Assembly (NCBI GenBank): GCA_031259345.1
Contig: JAIRLQ010000160.1
Span: 1-7,398 of the forward strand
DNA: 7,398 bases
Direction: 5' to 3'
Source of the DNA: Treponema sp.
Lineage (GTDB): Bacteria; Spirochaetota; Spirochaetia; Treponematales; Breznakiellaceae
Shown here: piece by piece, positions 1 to 6,014 of the stretch
Numbering within the stretch: the first letter of the stretch is position 1
How the letters are laid out: every line of letters starts with the position of its first letter
Program-made: the position numbers and the translations under genes
Notes under the pieces: generated by a model
Databases searched by the model: none
What the model was told of the DNA's origin: nothing
What the model saw: only the letters and a program-made list of their open reading frames with translations

Positions 1-48
1 AAATGTAAAACAAAAATTGGCGCGCAGCGCGTAAGGAGCTTCGTCCAT
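1..48 (-). other. Possible reading frame entering from the left edge (unsupported)
   Basis: From an ATG at 48-46 on the minus strand, 16 codons stay open to the window edge, starting MDEAPYALRANF. There is no good ribosome binding site, and the same bases form the hairpin and T-tract noted as a possible terminator. It is too short to judge. It may be the start of a downstream gene, a repeat-encoded open frame, or chance. Confidence 0.12.
7..31 (-). terminator. Possible weak intrinsic terminator after the operon
   Basis: On the minus strand a short GC hairpin, CGCG-CTG-CGCG (31-21), is followed by CCAA and then TTTTTGTTTT (16-7). The stem is only 4 bp and a small gap separates it from the T-tract, so it would be a weak terminator at best. 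It lies ~85 nt after the DUF58 stop and is the only T-rich, hairpin-led element there. Confidence 0.35.
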
Positions 49-64
49 CTAGCACCCAGCCGGG

Positions 65-80
65 GATGCGCCCGGGCGTC
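65..80. repeat. GC-rich inverted repeat in the downstream region
   Basis: CGCCCGGGCG (69-78) is a perfect 10-base palindrome, flanked by GA at 65-66 and TC at 79-80. Together with the CGCGCAGCGCG palindrome at 21-31 and a TGTAGGCG...CGCTAATACA imperfect hairpin just below the DUF58 stop (about 86-112), it makes 1-114 unusually palindrome-dense compared with the rest of the window. Its role is unclear: mRNA 3' end protection, part of a terminator, or an intergenic repeat family member. Confidence 0.4.
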
Positions 81-114
81 CTGTTTGTATTAGCGGATAA
101 ATGCGCCTACAGGT

Positions 115-1470
115 TTAAAGCCGCCCGGACTTCTTGACTGCCAAATAACGGTTAATGAGGGCCGGGGAAAGGTCTTTGGCCGTGGATTCCAGGGTAAGCA
201 GCCCGCAATGTTCCCAGCTTTGGTACAGTTCCCCGCGGGAGGCAAGGTAGGAAAACGCGGCCGCTGTTTCCAGGGCTTCGTCGGTGTTTTGCGGGGCGCG
301 GGCGGCAATGGCTTCGGATTCCTTTTCGCGCAGGCTTACCAAAAGCAAAAGGTGCCGCTTTTCAACGCGCTTTAAAATCCACGAGAGGGGTTCACCGTCT
401 TCTTCCCGGAAGTTGCTTATAAGGATGATGAATGTGCGGCGTTTAAGGCGTGAAAGGGCTTCTTCAAGGCAGGAAAAGGGTGAGGAGGGGGCGGCGGAGC
501 TGGCAAGGTCGAAAAGGCCGTTCATTAGGTGGGGAAAGGCGCTTGTGCCTTTGCGGGGGTAAAGCCAGCGCCGGGTTCCGCCAAAGGTTCCGACAGATAC
601 GCTGTCGCCGTGTTTAAGGCTTACCCAGGAGAGCAGCAGCAGGGCTTCCAGGGCTTTATCAAACTGGAGGGCGCTGCCTTCGCTGCGGTGAAGGCGGTAG
701 CCTGTGTCAAGCAGGAACAAGACGTGTTGATCCTGTTCTTCCTGGTATTCCCGCACGATAAGTTTTGTTCTGCCGTCCATGGAGCGTTTGCGGCTGGTGG
801 CACGCCAGTCTACTGCTTTCATTGTATCGCCTTCTTTAAAATCCCTAAGGTTTTTAAATTCCATGCCCTGTCCGCGGCGGCGCATTTGTTTGATTCCGTT
901 TTGTTCCGGAAGAAAGCGGAGTTCCGCGCCGGCGGCGGCTTTTATCCGGGAAAAGTCGGGGTATGTGCGGCCCAGGCTTTTGCATGGGCAAAAGGTTTTT
1001 AGCTGCCAAAGGCGCAGGGCCGATCCAAGGAGCATTTCCGCGCCGTTAAAGGTCCAGGGGCCGCGTTCCCGCGGGACAAGGGTGTATTCAAAACAGGCGC
1101 TGTCCTGGTTGTTTGCAAATAGGTTTCTGTCCAGGGCGGCGGGGAATGCCTGGCAATCCATAGAGGGGGGGTATAGATCGAAAAGAAATATCCTGCGGGG
1201 GCGGGCAAGGCCTTCGTCCCAGCGGATTAAAAGTTTTGCTTTAAGGGGTCTGCCCTGGGCAAGGGAAACGGGGATTTCCCTGCTGATGTTGGGGCGGCTT
1301 TGAAGGAAAAGCAAAAAAAGAAAGTCTCCAACTGCAAGGGCAAGTAAAGCGAGGCCGGCATAAAGCCATACCAGGGAAAGGGGGTCATAAAAGAATACTG
1401 CCGCGCCCAGAAGGAGCCATACAAGGGAAACGGCAAAAAGGAGGGGGCCGGGCTTTATAAGCTGTTTCAG
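115..1470 (-). CDS. DUF58 family protein, CTG start, two N-terminal membrane helices
   Basis: Starting at CTG 1470 the product is 451 residues and begins (M)KQLIKPGPLLFAVS. Two adjacent hydrophobic segments (about 10-28 and 31-53), usual for DUF58 membrane anchors, lie entirely upstream of the first conventional start (TTG 1314). A beta-rich region follows (about 60-185), then the DUF58 hallmark GQGMEFKNLRDFKEGD (200-215), VDWRATSR (220-227) and REYQEEQDQHVLFLLD (240-255). That last stretch begins a VWA-like domain, which continues with SWVSLKHGDSVSVGTF (281-296) and RTFIILISNFREED (345-358). The metal-site motif expected as D-x-S-x-S is D-T-G-Y-R here, so metal binding is doubtful. DUF58 proteins pair with MoxR ATPases and probably link them to their membrane target. 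The CTG overlaps the MoxR TGA as CTGA, replacing the usual ATGA. The gene is last in the operon; an A-to-C sequencing or assembly error at base 1470 is the alternative to a true CTG start. Confidence 0.88.
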   Translation of the reverse strand: MKQLIKPGPLLFAVSLVWLLLGAAVFFYDPLSLVWLYAGLALLALAVGDFLFLLFLQSRPNISREIPVSLAQGRPLKAKLLIRWDEGLARPRRIFLFDLYPPSMDCQAFPAALDRNLFANNQDSACFEYTLVPRERGPWTFNGAEMLLGSALRLWQLKTFCPCKSLGRTYPDFSRIKAAAGAELRFLPEQNGIKQMRRRGQGMEFKNLRDFKEGDTMKAVDWRATSRKRSMDGRTKLIVREYQEEQDQHVLFLLDTGYRLHRSEGSALQFDKALEALLLLSWVSLKHGDSVSVGTFGGTRRWLYPRKGTSAFPHLMNGLFDLASSAAPSSPFSCLEEALSRLKRRTFIILISNFREEDGEPLSWILKRVEKRHLLLLVSLREKESEAIAARAPQNTDEALETAAAFSYLASRGELYQSWEHCGLLTLESTAKDLSPALINRYLAVKKSGRL

Positions 1471-2471
1471 GCTGGCCCTCCTTCTTTTCCGCTAAAATTG
1501 CCCCTGGGGGTTTCAATTTTTGCGGTAAGGCTTTCTACTACTTTTATTTCGTCAAGGCCCTCAAGTTCGCTTTCCGCGGAAAGGGTAACGCGGTGCATAA
1601 GTACCGGCACGGAGAGGGCTTTAATGTCATCGGGGATGATAAAGTCCCTGCCTTCCAGCAGGGCTCTGCCCTTGGCGCAGCGTACCAGCGCAAGGCTTCC
1701 GCGGGGGCCCGCGCCGCCGTCCATGGATGGGGCTTCCCTGGTGGCCCGCGCAAGGCGCACCGCGTAATCAATAACTGCCGGTTCGGCGCGTACCTGGGCG
1801 GTAAGGCGCTTTAAGACGGAAAAGTCGCTGGGGGACACAACGGTTTCTACGCCACAGAGCGAAAGCTCCGCCCCCGAGGAGGCGCCAAGAATCCGCTCTA
1901 CCATCTCTTTCTCTTCATCAAAGGAGGGGTAATCAACAAGGAGTTTCATTAAAAAGCGGTCTTTTTGGGCGTCCGGCAAAGGGTAGGTGCCTTCGTGCTC
2001 AAAAGGGTTTTCTGTTGCCAGTACCATAAAGGGTGAGGGCAGCGGGTAGGCAATGCCGTCAAGGCTTACCTGGAATTCCTGCATGGCCTCGAAAAGCGCT
2101 GCCTGGGTTTTTGCCGGTGAACGGTTAATTTCGTCGGCAATAAAGATATTGGTAAACACGGGGCCTTTTTTGGTAACAAAATTGCCTTCTTTTACATCCA
2201 GCATAATATTGCCCGTAATATCGCTGGGCATTAAGTCCGGGGTAAACTGTACCCGTTTGCTTTCGCCTCCTACGGCCCTGGACAGCGCCCTTACCAAGAG
2301 GGTTTTGCCAAGCCCCGGAACGCCTTCTACCAAAAGGTGGCCCCCGGCAAGAAGGGTGATAAGGGCATGGTTGACCAATTCTTTTTGGCCAATAAAAACT
2401 TTGCCGACTTCCGACTTAATTCTTTCCAAAAGAAAAGCCGCCGATTCAATGTTAAAATTTTCCGCTTCCAT
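1467..2471 (-). CDS. MoxR family AAA+ ATPase
   Basis: A 334-residue ATPase of full family length. Landmarks in order: IGQKELV (27-33), typical of the entry to the AAA domain; Walker A GVPGLGKT (50-57); QFTPDLMPSDITG (75-87), the MoxR signature; Walker B IFIADEINR (109-117) followed by SPAKTQAALFEAMQE; sensor 1 LATENPFEHEGTYPLPDAQK (151-170) with the arginine finger of DRFLMK (R172); and sensor 2 GPRGSLALVR (255-264) in the helical lid domain. All key ATPase residues are intact. MoxR proteins act as cytosolic chaperone-like ATPases that assemble or activate complexes, usually with a DUF58 or VWA partner encoded next door, as here. Start is ATG 2471, directly after the previous TAA, with GGAG about 9 nt upstream. 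The TGA at 1469-1467 overlaps the DUF58 start as CTGA. There is no standard lower-case name I can assign with confidence. Confidence 0.96.
   Translation of the reverse strand: MEAENFNIESAAFLLERIKSEVGKVFIGQKELVNHALITLLAGGHLLVEGVPGLGKTLLVRALSRAVGGESKRVQFTPDLMPSDITGNIMLDVKEGNFVTKKGPVFTNIFIADEINRSPAKTQAALFEAMQEFQVSLDGIAYPLPSPFMVLATENPFEHEGTYPLPDAQKDRFLMKLLVDYPSFDEEKEMVERILGASSGAELSLCGVETVVSPSDFSVLKRLTAQVRAEPAVIDYAVRLARATREAPSMDGGAGPRGSLALVRCAKGRALLEGRDFIIPDDIKALSVPVLMHRVTLSAESELEGLDEIKVVESLTAKIETPRGNFSGKEGGPA
1477..1483 (-). promoter_or_regulatory. Near-perfect ribosome binding site pointing at a CTG start
   Basis: AAGGAGG (1483-1477, minus strand) is the strongest Shine-Dalgarno match in the window. 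It lies inside the last codons of the MoxR gene, exactly 6 nt before the CTG at 1470-1468. No ATG, GTG or TTG occurs in the DUF58 frame between the upstream in-frame TAG (1494-1492) and the TTG at 1314, so this site only makes sense with initiation at CTG. Confidence 0.8.
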
Positions 2472-3572
2472 TTACAGGTTCTCCAATATAATCTTCAAAA
2501 TGCGTATCTGCTTTAAAAAGTATTTCGGCTTTTGCTTTTCGGCGCTCAAAGCCGCGTCAAGTTCCTTTTTTTCTTTTACCGTTTCTTTTACCGTTGCCGG
2601 AAGCTTTGCGGATATTTCCCCGTCTCCGGCAATGTCTTCTTTTCTAAGGCGCTTTTTGATTTCCCTGATATAGCAAAAGCGGTAGCTGTCAAGGCCGCCG
2701 TAGCTTTTTAAAAAGCGGGCTTCCGCAAGGAAGCGGCTTTGCAGGCTTTTACCGGGCTCTAAAGTTTCGGGGCGCACTACGCCGAAAAGGGGTATTACCT
2801 GCCAAAAGCCTACAACAATCACAACCAGGGCCGAGATAATAACAAAAATTAAATTGCCGCGCCTAAACAAACCGTCCACAAGCCCGTCCGCCTGCCTTTT
2901 GCCGGCAATAAACAAAATGCCGTCTTTTTGCGCGCCGTTATCCGCCAAAAGATACCACGAAAGCCGGGCGTTCGGCTCTTCGCCTACATTGTTGGAAATC
3001 ATAAAGCGGGGCCAGCCTATAACGGTAACTTTGCCTTTGCCTTTTTCAAGCTGAACCAGTCTAACATAATTGGAATTATCTTTTAGGTTAAGGGCGCCTT
3101 CTTTTTCCTTAAAAGAAATATTGCCTCCGTAGGAGGGAGAAAGAGGATCATAATTGTATTCCCACTCTTCCTCTTCCTCTTCCTCAACGCCCAAATTATT
3201 TACAAACTCCGCAAGGGTTTCGTTTTCGTCAAAGTCCCAATCCAGGCTTAGGACAAGGATGCCTCCGTCTTCTATCCATAAATTAAGAAATGAAGAAACG
3301 GCTTCGGGCCATTCCATGTTTTCCGTACGGATAAAAATGGTTCCTTCCCGGGCGGCCAAAAGGGTTTCAAGATTCCCTTTGCCGCTTATCCTTACCGAAA
3401 ATCCTTCGCCTTTAAGCCAATTAGAGAGGGCCAGAAACTGGTTTGTCCGGGCTTCGCGGGAAGGGGGGAAATAAACGGGGCTTTCCCTGATTTCGAAAAA
3501 ACTAAAGAAAATCAAAGCGATAATGCCCAAAACTGCAAGGCTTATGGCAAAGCAAATAATCTTTTTACCCAA
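2472..3572 (-). CDS. DUF4350 domain-containing membrane protein
   Basis: With the TTG start the product is 366 residues and opens directly on a membrane anchor (about 5-26, after GKK). Next comes an extracytoplasmic Rossmann-like region of the DUF4350 type: ARTNQFLALSNWLKGEGFSV (41-60) corresponds to the family's 'choose a short segment, squeeze with a helix' opening; LNLWIEDGGILVLSLDWDFD (97-116) is the central strand and loop; GKGKVTVIGWPRFMISNN (178-195) plus LLADNGAQ (208-215) matches the family's closing 'G-G-x-V ... N ... DNA' part. A second helix (about 240-262) leads to LFGVVRPE (262-269), equivalent to the conserved R-F-G-P-x-R-P turn, and a basic cytoplasmic tail of ~95 residues. 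A run of seven Glu (130-136) interrupts the extracytoplasmic domain. The family is related in fold to GldG/IFT-type auxiliary domains and its function is unknown. Its TAA abuts the ATG of the MoxR gene. Confidence 0.82.
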   Translation of the reverse strand: MGKKIICFAISLAVLGIIALIFFSFFEIRESPVYFPPSREARTNQFLALSNWLKGEGFSVRISGKGNLETLLAAREGTIFIRTENMEWPEAVSSFLNLWIEDGGILVLSLDWDFDENETLAEFVNNLGVEEEEEEEWEYNYDPLSPSYGGNISFKEKEGALNLKDNSNYVRLVQLEKGKGKVTVIGWPRFMISNNVGEEPNARLSWYLLADNGAQKDGILFIAGKRQADGLVDGLFRRGNLIFVIISALVVIVVGFWQVIPLFGVVRPETLEPGKSLQSRFLAEARFLKSYGGLDSYRFCYIREIKKRLRKEDIAGDGEISAKLPATVKETVKEKKELDAALSAEKQKPKYFLKQIRILKIILENL

Positions 3573-5058
3573 AGGATGCCCCCTTAAGGCTCCTGCCAAA
3601 AGCAAGGGCTTTCTCAAAGCTTCCTTCCGGGGGGGATTTGCCGCCATAGGCCAGAAACACCCAATGCCGTACCAGTTCCCCAAAACTGTTTTCTGCTTCC
3701 CTTCCGCCTAAATGTGAGCGCGCTAATTCCAGGCAGTCGTATTCTGTGGCGTCCCGGGGGAATATAATGCCAAAGTGTTCCGTATAAGAGGCAATCACGC
3801 CGGAGAGGCAGGCGGCCCAGGCTTCGCGGATTAAGAGGCGGGCAAATAATGTTTCTGCTTTTGAAAAAAGGCTTTCGGGGTTTTCCCCTGTAACAAGGGG
3901 ATTGGCATAAAATTCTCCGTCTCTTTTTTTACTGCCTGTCCGGTTGCTGTTTCTGTGTTTCCACAGCCATAGCAAAACAAAAACGGCGCAGGCTGCGATT
4001 AAAATAATAACAATGGCCCGCAGGACAGCCCCAAGGGTTTCTTTAATTCTTTTTACCCAGGGGTCTAAATCAAGTTCCGGAACTATTTCTTCTTCATTTT
4101 TGTCTTTTCCGGCTATAGTCCAGCCGTCCTTTATACCGCCAAATTCTTTTGATTGTAATATTTCATTAAGCTTTTCCACCGGAACTTTTTCGGCAGGCAT
4201 TGTATCTTCGGGAAGATAAATTTGCGGCTCTTTATCCGTTTCTTCGTCCAGGGTATGAGCGGGAAAAACAAAAAGAAAAAGTCCTAAAACCAAAACCAGC
4301 ACTTTAAGGGCGGCGGAAATACGGTCCGCAAATTTCCTGAATAAAAGTTCCAGATCCCAGCCTTCCATCTCTACACGGCAGTTTATGTACAGGGCAAAGC
4401 CCATGGAAACGTAAAGGCTTTCGACAAGCATATAATTAAAACAATAGGCGCAGTAAAAAAACAGGCCCGTGTTTATTGAATCTATTGAAAAATCGGGCAG
4501 GAAAAACTCCGCCATATTAAGGCAAAAAATGGCTTCCCCGGCAAGAAGGCCCGCTTCTATAAACAAACCCAGCGCGCTTAAGACAGCGCAGAATTTAAGC
4601 CCCCCGGTTTTAAGGGTCTTTTTCCGGGCGGAAAGCTGTTTGCGTTTAAGGCGTTCCAAAATACGCAGGGGCATCACCGCGCTCCGAAGCGGCCCAAAGC
4701 GCCTCCAAAGCAGATCCCCCGGAAGGCCTTTTATAATATTACTTCCCAGTCCTTTAAGGACGGGCCTCCACCCCGCCTGTTCCGGCTGTTTAAAAAAACG
4801 GGAAGCGACTACCTGTAGCGCAAGCCTGTCAAAAAACGGCTTAAGCCACCAGAGCAATATCCACGAAAGATAGCGCATTTCTTCGGGAATAAGCATAAGA
4901 CAAAAGGCGCAGATCCACACGGGAATGGCAAAGATGGGGATAAAATATAAAATGTTTTCGCGCCATAAGAGTATGCCGGAATCGGCGGCTTCCCACAGGC
5001 TTCTTCTCCGCAGGGAAAGAACGCTGCCGGAAAGCCCCTGGCGCGGATTTTCTTTCAT
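3565..5058 (-). CDS. Polytopic membrane protein with C-terminal DUF4129 domain
   Basis: The start is set at ATG 5058, which overlaps the SpoIIM stop as ATGA; an in-frame ATG at 5163 would bury 105 nt inside SpoIIM and add an unlikely Cys-rich leader. The product is 497 residues. Its N-terminal half is a membrane domain with segments at about 36-58, 153-180, 197-225 and 249-267. It contains LYINCRVEMEGWDLELLFRK (223-242), whose E-G-W-D-x-E-L core is typical of the membrane modules that accompany DUF4129 and of glycerophosphodiesterase-type membrane domains. An acidic, probably extracytoplasmic region (about 268-342) contains LNEILQSKEFGG (297-308). After a last helix (about 343-366) comes the cytoplasmic DUF4129 domain (about 395-475): EAWAACLSGVIASYTEHFGI, then RDATEYDCLELA (435-446) and the closing WVFLAYGG (466-473). 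DUF4129 often closes transglutaminase-like proteins or sits near them; here it stands alone. The stop overlaps the DUF4350 start by 8 nt. Confidence 0.82.
   Translation of the reverse strand: MKENPRQGLSGSVLSLRRRSLWEAADSGILLWRENILYFIPIFAIPVWICAFCLMLIPEEMRYLSWILLWWLKPFFDRLALQVVASRFFKQPEQAGWRPVLKGLGSNIIKGLPGDLLWRRFGPLRSAVMPLRILERLKRKQLSARKKTLKTGGLKFCAVLSALGLFIEAGLLAGEAIFCLNMAEFFLPDFSIDSINTGLFFYCAYCFNYMLVESLYVSMGFALYINCRVEMEGWDLELLFRKFADRISAALKVLVLVLGLFLFVFPAHTLDEETDKEPQIYLPEDTMPAEKVPVEKLNEILQSKEFGGIKDGWTIAGKDKNEEEIVPELDLDPWVKRIKETLGAVLRAIVIILIAACAVFVLLWLWKHRNSNRTGSKKRDGEFYANPLVTGENPESLFSKAETLFARLLIREAWAACLSGVIASYTEHFGIIFPRDATEYDCLELARSHLGGREAENSFGELVRHWVFLAYGGKSPPEGSFEKALAFGRSLKGASFG
3579..3585 (-). 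promoter_or_regulatory. Ribosome binding site that decides the DUF4350 start
   Basis: AAGGGGG (3585-3579, minus strand) lies 6 nt before the TTG at 3572-3570, inside the end of the DUF4129 gene. This supports TTG 3572 over the in-frame ATG at 3683, which would overlap the previous gene by more than 110 nt. A second in-frame TTG at 3599 has only a poor upstream site. Confidence 0.65.
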
Positions 5059-6014
5059 TTCTTTTCTCTCCCGGCAAAGACAAAATATACAAGAACCAAA
5101 ACCCACACAGCCGCGCCCGCGCCATAACGCAGGGCAAGGGGAAGATGATAGCGGGAAGACCAAAACGCTTCGATACAGGCGGCAATAAAAAGCATCAGCG
5201 CTGCCCCCGCGATAATGGGCAGGGCGCTTTTCCCCGCCTCTTTTATAGACGCGCCCCGTGTAAGGCCCCGTGTAATAAAAAGCCTGTACCCCAAAAGCAG
5301 CCCCGCCTGGGCGCTAAACACAATGGCGTTAAGCTCAAAAGCGCCGTGGGCAATAATAAACGGGAAAAAGGTATTTTCAAACCCAAGGTTAATAATATGT
5401 CCCGCGGCGGCGCCCAGGAATACCGCGTTAAACATAAGGAACAAAAGACTTCCGAACCCTGCCAGAATTCCGCCCGCAAAGGTCCTAAAGGCGATTGAGA
5501 TATTATTATAAATATAAAAGCCAAACATATCGGCGTCGGAACTTACATTCCTGGGAGTAAGGAAATGGGGGCTTTCGGGGTCGTACATAGTTTCGATGGA
5601 CCCGGCTGTCATGGCGCCCAAAAATTCATATACCATGTCGGGGTAAACAACGCAGATAAGACACGAAAAAAACGCAAGGCCGTAAAAAATAAGCAGAGAC
5701 GCCCCCAGGCTTCGCCAGCGGGAACGGACGGCGGCGGGAAAAACTTTTAGTACAAAGTTCGCGGCGCCCCAAAGGGAAAAAGAACGGCTGCCATAAAGAA
5801 TCTCGTTTCCTTCAAGCACCAGCGCATTCAGCCTTTCTATGATTGAAGGATCAAAACCATTGGCCCTGGCGGTATTAAGATCCCCTGTCAGTTCCCGGTA
5901 ATCCTTTGGAAAGTCCGCTGCCCGGTTTTTAATGGCTTTTCTTCCGCCCCGGACTGTGTTTTCAAATTCATTCCAAAAATTTTGCCTAAGTTTAACAAAA
6001 CTCTGCTGGGTCAT
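5055..6014 (-). CDS. SpoIIM (stage II sporulation protein M, DUF95) family membrane protein
   Basis: A 319-residue protein. The soluble N-terminal ~100 residues hold the family's pre-domain pattern: FWNEFENTV (13-21), FPKDYRELTGDLNTAR (35-50) and LNALVLEGNEILYG (62-75). Membrane segments follow at about 104-124, 172-205 (long or double), 215-242, 264-284 and 296-314. The signature is clear: YNNISIAFRTFAGGILAGFG (169-188), then FNAVFLG (195-201), and IIAHGAFELNAIVFSAQAGL (220-239) with the HGxFE core (H223, G224, E227). In spore-formers SpoIIM works with SpoIID and SpoIIP in peptidoglycan remodelling, but homologues in MoxR loci occur in bacteria that do not sporulate, and here no other sporulation gene is present. 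A role in envelope assembly or transport is inferred. The ATG overlaps the RDD stop as ATGA with only a weak AAGCGG site upstream, so initiation is probably coupled; its own stop makes another ATGA with the next gene. Confidence 0.92.
   Translation of the reverse strand: MTQQSFVKLRQNFWNEFENTVRGGRKAIKNRAADFPKDYRELTGDLNTARANGFDPSIIERLNALVLEGNEILYGSRSFSLWGAANFVLKVFPAAVRSRWRSLGASLLIFYGLAFFSCLICVVYPDMVYEFLGAMTAGSIETMYDPESPHFLTPRNVSSDADMFGFYIYNNISIAFRTFAGGILAGFGSLLFLMFNAVFLGAAAGHIINLGFENTFFPFIIAHGAFELNAIVFSAQAGLLLGYRLFITRGLTRGASIKEAGKSALPIIAGAALMLFIAACIEAFWSSRYHLPLALRYGAGAAVWVLVLVYFVFAGREKK

Noticed and set aside
1..93. Plus-strand frame open from the left edge to TAG 91-93
   Set aside because: About 30 codons with Arg/Cys-rich composition running through palindromes; no sign of a real C-terminus of a convergent gene.
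779..1303. 174-codon plus-strand open frame, and the 157-codon frame at 529-1002
   Set aside because: Both are antisense to the clearly conserved DUF58 hallmark region and show no motif or ribosome binding site.
115..1314. Short version of DUF58 starting at TTG 1314
   Set aside because: It lacks a ribosome binding site, leaves a ~150-nt gap in an otherwise gapless operon and removes the two membrane helices encoded between 1470 and 1314.
2053..2673. 206-codon plus-strand open frame
   Set aside because: It is antisense to MoxR and DUF4350, with a Ser/Pro-rich composition typical of an antisense shadow and no recognisable domain.
3573..3683. N-terminal extension of the DUF4350 gene to ATG 3683
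   Set aside because: It would overlap the DUF4129 gene extensively and put 37 non-membrane residues before the anchor; TTG 3572 has AAGGGGG at 6 nt and begins right at the membrane helix.
5059..5163. N-terminal extension of the DUF4129 gene to ATG 5163
   Set aside because: It would overlap SpoIIM by more than 100 nt and add a Cys/Pro-rich leader unlike the family; ATG 5058 forms the same ATGA overlap seen at the neighbouring junction.
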